A stretch of DNA of 64,000 nucleotides, taken from assembly GCA_030762175.1 (NCBI GenBank), contig CM060833.1, positions 4,678,001 to 4,742,000 on the forward strand, given 5' to 3'. The position numbers and the translations under genes are program-made. Positions 56,871-64,000 of this stretch are shown piece by piece. How positions within the stretch are numbered: the first letter of the stretch is position 1; every line of letters begins with the position of its first letter. Under the pieces are notes generated by a model. It was not told the origin of the DNA and did not search any database. It worked only from the letters and a program-made list of their open reading frames with translations. The DNA is from Metallyticus violacea (Eukaryota; Arthropoda; Insecta; Mantodea; Metallyticidae).

Positions 56871-57471
56871 TAAAATTTAGCCAACAACAAGGAAATCCAG
56901 GAAGTTCTACTGACAAACAACGGTTTCGCAAAGTCATAATAATGTTCTAGGGAAAATGGCGATGTTGGCGGGGATTTTATAGCGTATTTAAGCAGTTTTT
57001 GGTGCATAAAAATCCGGTACTGCCTAGTTTAGGCGGCTGTATCACATAATAAAACTATGTTTACAAGTTTCATAACTATTACAAACAAGCCTTCTGTGTA
57101 AAAGTTTTCACAACTAAAAATTCTTCTGCTAGAATTAGCCATGTGTTAAATGGATAACTTTGAGAAGTGAACCCTAAGCCGATCTAATCTGCAGCTAGTC
57201 CGTTCTAATGTGAAAGGCGCCGATGATGCAGGAACATGATCTGCTGGTGTGACAAAGCCGCACTTTCCAACGGACACACGACAAGCTCCCTCACCGGAAG
57301 TTCACGCAAGCGATCAAAGCATCAGGTGCGTGTGAAATATATCGAATTACACAATCACGTGGCTTCAGCGGCGGCTGTAAGCACTCTGGAATATCCGGGC
57401 TTAACAAGCTGAGAGCTGCAGAACTAGGGGATCTGTAAAATAAAAAATGTTTGTACTTTTTTCACAACATA

Positions 57472-58335
57472 CGAGGGTTTCCGGCCTCGCCGATAAGGAT
57501 TATCGCCTTCACAAAATCCTAGTCTAGTGTCATACCTTATGTGTTAAGTAAATAATTGCAGCTATAACTGTGTTCAATTGTTCAGATATAGTTGCATAAA
57601 GAAGGCTATGTGTAGAAGATTGTGACATATCCAAAATGGAGTTTCGAGCTGTTATTAAGTTCTTCACAGAAGAAGGACTTACTCCAAATGAAATTAAACA
57701 GCGATTGGACGGTGTATATGGGGAAGAATCCCCCTCATATTCTACCGTAAAAGAATGGGCCAAACTTTTTCGAATGAGTCTAGAAAACATTGAAGACGAA
57801 GAGCGTGCAGGTCAGCCCTTGGAGGTGCTCGCTCCTGAAAACATCGCTCTTGTGGAAGAAGAAATTATGGAAGACCGACCGGCGGCTCAAAGTTACAGAA
57901 ATAGCAGCAAGGTTGGGTCTTTCTAAAACAACAGTCCTTCGAAATATTCATGAACATTAAAACATGAATAAGGTTAGTGCAAGATGGGTGCCTACACTTC
58001 TTTCCTCAGTCCAAAAGCAGCAACGAGTCATCTGTTGTCAGGCATTTTTTGGAGAGATCTGCCGTTGCAACGAGAGAGAAGTTCTGCAAACCATTGTTAC
58101 AGGAGATGAAATCTACTATGATCCCTTGTCCAAAAGAGAATCAATGGAGTGGCAGGCGTAAACCTGGCGAAGCACCGTCTCTAAAGGCCAAGGTAACTCA
58201 GTCAACCAAGAAGATCATGACCACAATGAAGGAATACTCTTCATTGACTTCAAGGAGAGGAACACCACAGTAAATGGGGAGTACTATGCTGGCACACTGC
58301 ACAGTCTACGTGCTTCCATCAAAGAGAAATGGCAA
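57472..58335 (+). mobile_element. Mariner MA5, 3'-truncated
   Basis: The left end CGAGGG runs directly into TTTCCGGCCTCGCCGATAAG, so about 12 bp of the terminal repeat present in other copies (TAGATCCATAAG) is lost. TA precedes it. The transposase starts at 57,636 (MEFRAVIKFFTEEGLTPNEI) and reads well to LVEEEIMEDR. It then shifts frame through a 4-bp GACC duplication at about 57,877. VSARWVPTLLSSVQKQQR and VTGDEIYYDPLSKRES follow at about 57,970-58,140, with ETMVL partly deleted after the first Asp. The FWDCEG block is deleted. Similarity ends in IKEKWQGK at about 58,335, before the second Asp, where family D sequence begins. Confidence 0.9.
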
Positions 58336-58405
58336 GGAAAGAACGCTGTGACAGGTGCATTGCATCACCGGAGACTACTTTGAGAAAGATCATCAAAAGC
58401 ATGAG
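58336..58405 (+). mobile_element. Family D 3' tail joined to MA5
   Basis: AACGCTGTGACAGGTGCATT then GCATCACCGGAGACTACTTT encodes a RCIASxGDYF-like transposase C-terminus. It matches the tail of the 40.9 kb family D relic (GGTGCATTGCATCC, AGAAAGATTATCAAAATTAT). Its abrupt start marks a chimeric junction. Confidence 0.7.
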
Positions 58406-59100
58406 GTATGTTGTCAAAAAAGTTTGATTGTTTTTTTATTGAAAAGCTCCCGTATTTTTTGTCCTTGCATTCCAAGAAGAGCTTTGCTCAGTATGAACGA
58501 GCCGCCACTGAAGTCGGTGTATTTCCGGTTCTCAGTATTCTGCACGCGGCCAACACAGCGTTCCAACACCGACATTCATAAGAACTCTGTTACTATGCTA
58601 TCTTGATTTCAGAGAAGCCTTATTTGGCCGTGACGTCTTTACAAGAGTTTTTTCCAAGACAGATCTAACACAATATCCTCGCTACAATCCTAAATAATAT
58701 CATCGTCGAGTCCTTATCATGCACCTGCTACTTTTTTCACTCGGGAAATATTTTTCTTTCTATATAGCAACTGCATCCAATAATTTCACCTCTATCTTTT
58801 AATTTTTTCCCTGTTTATTTTATCAAGTGACACTTTTATTATTTTTGGCAATTTTTATGTTTATATTTGTTTTAATATTTTCTTTTCATTTTTTAAATAA
58901 AATTTTCCCTTGATTATGTGCAGTGAGGGGCTTCAGTATCATGCAAGGGTGCTGTCTACTTAAAACTGAAATATAATTAGATACATTTATCATTTGAACA
59001 GTTTGGTAAAAAATAAATAAATAAATAAAATAAAAATAAAAAAATTTAAAAATGTTTCCCATTTTGTCAATTATATATTTTTAATGAGGCAATACGAAAA
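58406..59100. other. Unassigned AT-rich stretch
   Basis: Only an (AAAT)n-like run near 59,008-59,045 stands out. Confidence 0.4.
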
Positions 59101-59119
59101 ACAGCCAGTGACTGAATGC

Positions 59120-59389
59120 GTTTAGTGTTTAATGCCCGTTTTTACTACTTAGGCATCACAGGCGGCAGACACTGATGATACATGATATGATAATTTGGGA
59201 AGGGATTGTTTTTTAAGGGAGGAAACGTACCAGGTCTAAGTTTAGGGTACCTCCCGGCATTTGTCATTTATGAGAACTGAGAAAAACCTGAAAAAAACCC
59301 TTAGTCAGGGAAGGGCGGTCCTGGCGGGATTGGAACCCCAAACCTCCTGCTCACGAGTCTGCGCCTTAACGACCTCGAGTACCCTTGGT
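59120..59389 (-). mobile_element. SINE-A copy 11 with 13-bp target-site duplication
   Basis: AGTGACTGAATGC occurs at 59,107-59,119 and again at 59,390-59,402, exactly flanking a full-length minus-strand SINE-A. The 3' end is TAGTGTTTAATGCCCG; the head ends CTCGAGTACCCTTGG, which is diverged in the A box. The B box GGGATTGGAACCCC carries a change in the invariant TTCGA, so this copy is probably promoter-defective. Confidence 0.96.
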
Positions 59390-59679
59390 AGTGACTGAAT
59401 GCTTAAGGAATCAGTTCGAAACCCAATTATTGCAGTTTTATTGCCTTCCTGGGACAGCGCATAACGTGGGGAAAAAGCAATTTTTTGATCACAAAACACC
59501 CCAGTTGATGCACAGTAAGGCCGCTATTTAATTTCGGAATTTGAAGAAACTATGAGAGAGATATGTTTTCTGTTGGCAGCATTGGAAAGTGCAAGTTTAA
59601 CTATAACAGTTGATAACCGGCTCGAGAGCATTTTGCGGGATAGTTTTTGTACTACTGTAAGAAAGATCTGAGCCGTCAA

Positions 59680-59999
59680 GCAGGAGCTGCGTAAACTAAG
59701 CGAATTCCTCACCAAGCAGAATAACTTTAACAATAAAATCCAAATTATAGCCGTCTTAATTAATGAAATGAATTATTGCATTACTATATGTTAATTAGCA
59801 TGACAAACTCTAAAGGTAACTAATAAAAGAACAACTAAACTGTAATACATTACTTATCTAGGTTTGTCTTCTTTCCCCTCCCCCCCTTCAAAACGCTAGA
59901 AAATAAATGCATATAGTAAACTTATTTATTATACTTTTCGAAAGTATGAGGAACAAAGTTAAAATTCTTGCAGTCGTTAAATATTACAAAATAGGCCAA

Positions 60000-60039
<40 letters not shown>

Positions 60040-60860
60040 GAGATTAAACCACAACAATTAATATTATACTGTTTAAAAACCCAACCATGTTTATGAACTG
60101 AGCGCTTGATATCATCTTTACATTCACTAAAATAGAGAGAAATAACAGAAAGTTTCGAGTTACGTTGCGTATTTAAGATGATGATGTTCATATGTTTCAA
60201 TAAAACAAAAACATGTCACTATTTAAAAACAATTGCAATGTACTAAGTAAATAAAAACAATCGAAAGTTACACGAATTTTCAGTGGCTTTGAAATTTAAT
60301 TTAAATGTTATTAACATGTAACGTAAACGTTTTCTGAAGGATATTACAGAACGCTCTTACATACAAATATAATTCTCACATACATATTACATTAATATTT
60401 CACGTTTACTATCTTCACGACGATACATTTGTTAAATATAAAACATATGTAAATCCCCACTTCTAATAATCTGATTTCGATATTTTTCAAAACTGTAAAA
60501 TAAAATTAATTTATTTTAATGGCATATACCGAGTTTCGCTTAGAAAAACATAAAAGCGACTGCTACAGCAATTTTTAAATTTTCGCTTTAGATTAACTCC
60601 CACCCCCAATGGTCAATTTTACTGTTTAATGAATTCGATGAATCGTTTGTAAATTAACCGTTATATTCACATTTTGATGGATAAAATACAAAATTTGCGG
60701 TTGATAAGAGTGTTAACAGACACACATGCACATATAACTTTTTTTTCCCCCCAATATCATTGTCGGTATCTAGTAAACAGAATCGGTAAAAATTTGAAGA
60801 AAATGTTCAAAATATTTTTTTCATACGTTCAACCGTTATAGCTGTATTTCTTTGCAATTT
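59680..60860 (-). repeat. Repeat X, long form, copy 3 (core 1), inverted
   Basis: It starts with AGGAGCTGCGTAAACTAAGC and GAATTCCTCACCAAGCAG. The core is shared almost word for word with 31.4-32.0 kb: TGATGTTCATATGTTTCAAT, ATGTAACGTAAACGTTTTCT, AATATAATTCTCACA. Subunits with GCGACTGCTACAGCAATTTT (about 60,556) follow, and the outer end is near 60,860. A (TTA)n lies at 60,002-60,039, the place where copy 1 has (TAA)n. Confidence 0.78.
60002..60039. repeat. (TTA)n microsatellite inside repeat X
   Basis: About 12 units, the reverse-complement equivalent of the 2.5 kb tract. Copy 2 at 31.6 kb has only ATTATTATTC at the same place. Confidence 0.95.
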
Positions 60861-60884
60861 GCTATAAATGCTCTATAATTGTTT

Positions 60885-61435
60885 TGTTAGAGTTCATATG
60901 AAAACATCGCTCATATAGAAGCCGTAGAGAAGAACATTTCGTGAGCAACTTATAGGGAAATATAGGAATAACATTAATTCCCTACTGGTGGCAGAAATAT
61001 ATTTATCTCAAAGAAAAACATGCACGTTAAATGGTTCGTTGCTGTTCTGGGTCTACCCAAAATACGGCCCCTCAGTGAAGGCTAAGATAGGCCCGGAGAT
61101 GATCACCAATTTCTTCTCATAAAGTGCCCATTTTGCAACCATTCTACTTCATGAACAAAAACTACGTCATTGCCAACTGTTACAACACAATTTGCCCCCT
61201 CCAACTACCCAGGACCTTTAGAACAGTATTGCTTCACCCTGGCACATCACTTTAAAAAATCGGGACTTTTGCAATAATCGGATAATCCACCCTACATACA
61301 GCCCAGTCCTGGCTCTATGTGACACTTTCTTGTTTTCAGCTGTCAATGAAAAATTGACATGTAGTTAAATTTGGAATTCGGAGAAAGCTGTTATGGCTGC
61401 TTTCATGATTGGTTGCTACTTTGTATCGAGAGTAG
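60885..61435 (+). mobile_element. Mariner-type C-terminal relic, family J copy 3
   Basis: CATATAGAAGCCGTAGAGAA corresponds to ACATGTAGAAGCCATAGTAA at 34,718. GATGATCACCAATTTCTTCT, CATTGCCAACTGTTACAACA and CCAGGACCTTTAGAACAG follow the order of the other two copies. TAATCCACCCTACATACAGC then CCAGTCCTGGCTCTATGTGA is an eroded NPPYSPVLALCD third-Asp block at about 61,280-61,322. No continuous frame. Confidence 0.7.
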
Positions 61436-61450
61436 GGGAAACTAATTTGG

Positions 61451-61452
<2 letters not shown>

Positions 61453-61481
<29 letters not shown>
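61453..61481. repeat. 29-bp poly(A) tract
   Basis: Uninterrupted A run. No retroposon body was recognised upstream; family J ends about 20 bp before it. Confidence 0.9.
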
Positions 61482-61483
<2 letters not shown>

Positions 61484-62390
61484 AAATGTAGGTACAGATT
61501 TAGCGTGAGCTTTCACCAAATTGCTAAAATTTTATGTTCTCTTTATCACACTTTTCAAACAACGATTTGAATTTCATATTTATTACACGTAAATACTTTT
61601 TCAGAAGAATTGAATGCAGTAAGTACAAAGGTCAGTATAGCAGTTTTGAGTACTTTTGGTTCTCTAAACTTTGCATTCACTTTAGATGTCACTAAGGTAC
61701 TCGACCACACTTGCCCCTATTATATTCTTTTTTTTATCCTGTTTTAATACTTTCTACTACATATATGAAATAATTGTCAATAAAAAGTCTATTATCAAAT
61801 TAATATACATCGTGTAGTATTTTATTAAATTGCTCTTCATCTAAAAATGTTTAATAGCCTCATTATTTCCTCTTCCGGGGCGGAATCAGATTGTTCAACA
61901 TTAATTTAATCAACAAACATTCTAACATATAAAATTAAAATAATATTTGCTCTGTGATATTCCCAACCACTGCTATGTTTATACCACTAGGTAGTGATAA
62001 TTTAAAATAAAAATTGTTTAAATTTGTCGCTTCTGATTAAAAGATCAATATTTTTGGGTTACTGCCAGATATTTTCACCCCGTATGAATTTATAACACAA
62101 AGGATTTCACAACAAATGGCCATGCCGCCACTGACCAGGCTTATCTTGCACAACGTGCTGTTGCCTTGGGAGGGTGAACGGCCAAATGCTCCGATAATAT
62201 TGGCGTTGCACACATCCATCATGATAAGGCCCGCACAGAGTAGCAGCACTTAAAACTATTCTTGGATTATAGCGTGCAGTATCTGGTGAACAAAAACTCC
62301 TCTGTACTTTTCTGAGCGTTTGTTCACCACATGTTTTATGTATTATAGCTTTCTTTTGTTGTTTTTTATTCCAAAATGTACATAAATCAA
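61482..62390. other. Unassigned stretch before the satellite
   Basis: A 70-codon minus frame at 62,037-62,249 has a higher-complexity composition than the surroundings but no domain I can name and no supported splice sites. Confidence 0.4.
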
Positions 62391-62394
62391 TAAA

Positions 62395-64000
62395 TCTGGT
62401 GGTACAGGGACCACCTTAATTAGCAATATTATTAATACTATTAGTGATCATGACTTAGAGCAACAAATATAGATAAATCAGCTGATACATGACCACCTTT
62501 ATTAACAGTAATATTAATACTAGAGGTGACCATAACTTAGAACAACGAATATAGATAAATCAGCTGATACATGACCACCTTTATTAACAGTAATATTAAT
62601 ACTAGAGGTGGTCATGACTTAGAACAACGAATATAGATAAATCAGCTGATACATGACCACCTTTATTAACAGTAATATTAATACTAGAGGTGACCATGAC
62701 TTAGAACAACAAATATAGATAAATCAGCTGATACATGACCACCTTTATTAGCAGTACTATTGATACTAGAGATGCTCATGACTTAGAACTACGAATATAG
62801 ATAAATCAGCTGATACATGACCGCCTTTATTAACAGTAATATTAATACTAGAGGTGATCATAACTTAGAACAACGAATATAGATAAATTAACCGATACAT
62901 GACCACCTTTATTAACAGTAATATTAATACTAGAGGTGCTCATGACTTAGAACAACGAATATAGATAAATCAGCTGATACATGACACACCTACATTAGCA
63001 GTATTATAAATACCAGAGGTGCTCATGACTTATAACAACGAATATAGATAAATCAGCTGATACATAACCATCTTTATTAACAGTACTATTAATACTAGAG
63101 GTGGCCATGACTTAGAACAACGAATATAGATAAATCAGCTGATACATGACCACCTTTATTAACAGTACTATTAATACTAGAGGTGATCATGACTTAGAAC
63201 AACGAATGTAGATATATCAGTTGATACATGAACACCTTTATTAACAGTACTATTAATACTAGAGGTGGCCATGACATAGAACAACGAATATAGATAAATC
63301 AGCTGATACATGACCGACCTTTATTAACAGTACTATTAATACTAGAGGTGGCCATGACTTAGAACAACGAATATAGATAAATCAGCTGATACATGACCAC
63401 CTTTATTAACAGTAATATTAATACTAGAGGTGATCATGACTTGATAAATCAACTGATACATGATCGACATTTATTAGCAGTACTATTAATACTAGAGGTG
63501 ATCATGACTTGAACAACGAATATAGATAAATCAGCTGATACATGTCCACCTTTATTAACAGTACTATTAATACTAGAGGTGATCATGACTTGAACAACGA
63601 ATGTAGATAAATCAGTTGATACATGACCACCTTTATTAACAGTACTATTAATACTAGAGGTGATCATGACTTGAACAACGAATATAGATAAATCAGCTGA
63701 TACATGATCACCTTTATTAACAGTAATATTAATACTAGAGGTGATCATGACTTGGACAACGAATATAGATAAATCAGCTGATACATGACCACCTTTATTA
63801 ACAGTACTATTAATACTAGAGGTGATCATGACTTGGACAACGAATATAGATAAATCAGCTGATACAGACCACCTTTATTAACAGTAATATTAATACTAGA
63901 GGTGATCATGACTTGAACAAGGAATATAGATAAATCAGCTGATACATGACCACCTTTATTAACAGTAATATTAATACTAGAGGTGATCATGACTTGGACA
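62395..64000. repeat. Satellite array, 82-bp then 81-bp monomers
   Basis: About 19 tandem copies run off the right edge. Landmarks per unit: ATAAATCAGCTGATACATGA, CCACCTTTATTAACAGTA, TTAATACTAGAGGTG, and ATCATGACTTAGAACAACGA. CAGCTGATAC starts at 62,479 and 62,561, a spacing of 82. After about 63,430 most units read GACTTGAACAACG or GACTTGGACAACG instead of GACTTAGAACAACG, giving 81 bp. One unit near 63,430-63,470 is shortened. The 126-codon minus frame at 63,449-63,829 exists because 81 is a multiple of three, and it translates to a 27-residue repeat. Confidence 0.95.

Noticed and set aside
3915..59389. Functional tRNA genes at the SINE-A and SINE-B heads
   Set aside because: Each head continues into a conserved non-tRNA body and A-rich tail, several with target-site duplications. 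These are SINEs.
63449..63829. 126-codon minus-strand frame as a repeat protein
   Set aside because: It is the satellite itself. The frame is open only where monomers are 81 bp long and is lost in 82-bp units.
62395..64000. CRISPR array
   Set aside because: Whole 81-82-bp units repeat head to tail with no unique spacers, in animal-type DNA.
1..64000. A novel multi-gene system or operon
   Set aside because: All recognisable coding sequence is broken transposase; no cluster of intact genes exists on either strand.

Overview
This window reads as non-genic DNA from a large, AT-rich animal genome, most likely an insect. The evidence for insect is the mix of elements: many mariner/Tc1-type (DD34D-like) transposase remnants, tRNA-derived SINEs with target-site duplications, trinucleotide microsatellites, long A/T homopolymers and a satellite array. 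I could not support a single host protein-coding gene, a functional RNA gene, or any prokaryotic operon or CRISPR feature. Every recognisable coding stretch is a broken transposase.

Layout. 1-1050: minus-strand mariner relic running off the left edge. 1.6-2.8 kb: first long copy of an unclassified modular repeat, here called X. 3.9-4.7 kb: SINE-A, a DDE transposase fragment, SINE-B. 5.6-7.5 kb: three minus-strand transposase relics. 8.6-9.6 kb: diverged tandem repeat. 10.6-11.4 kb: internally deleted mariner. 12.6-13.9 kb: full-length but dead mariner copy MA1. 15.3-16.3 kb: another mariner relic. 17.8-18.5 kb: SINE-A and SINE-B. 19.2-20.4 kb: about 1.25 kb of almost pure pyrimidine on the + strand. 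22.1-23.3 kb: deleted DDE transposase, short X copy, mariner-D fragment. 26.6-29.4 kb: DDE relic, MA2, two mariner fragments. 31.4-32.8 kb: long X copy, inverted. 33.6-35.1 kb: two mariner relics. 37.8-39.2 kb: MA3 inside a DDE relic. 40.1-44.3 kb: SINE-B, mariner-D, X copy split by SINE-A, further fragments. 45.3-50.3 kb: dense transposase graveyard with mariner MA4 nested inside mariner H. 52.1-55.2 kb: two X2 copies in opposite orientation, the left carrying two SINE-A insertions with clear target-site duplications. 55.9-58.4 kb: mariner-D, a perfect hairpin, MA5. 59.1-61.5 kb: SINE-A, X copy, mariner-J relic. 62.4-64.0 kb: 82/81-bp satellite running off the right edge.

The elements form a history rather than a pathway. 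Nested insertions order them: X and X2 predate SINE-A, and mariner H and the DDE family (C) predate mariner MA. The most unusual item is X, a non-coding repeat whose shared ends and about 140-bp subrepeats enclose different internal cores in different copies. Family letters (MA, C-K, X, SINE-A, SINE-B) are labels used only here. All alignments were made by eye, so boundaries given without a duplication are approximate.
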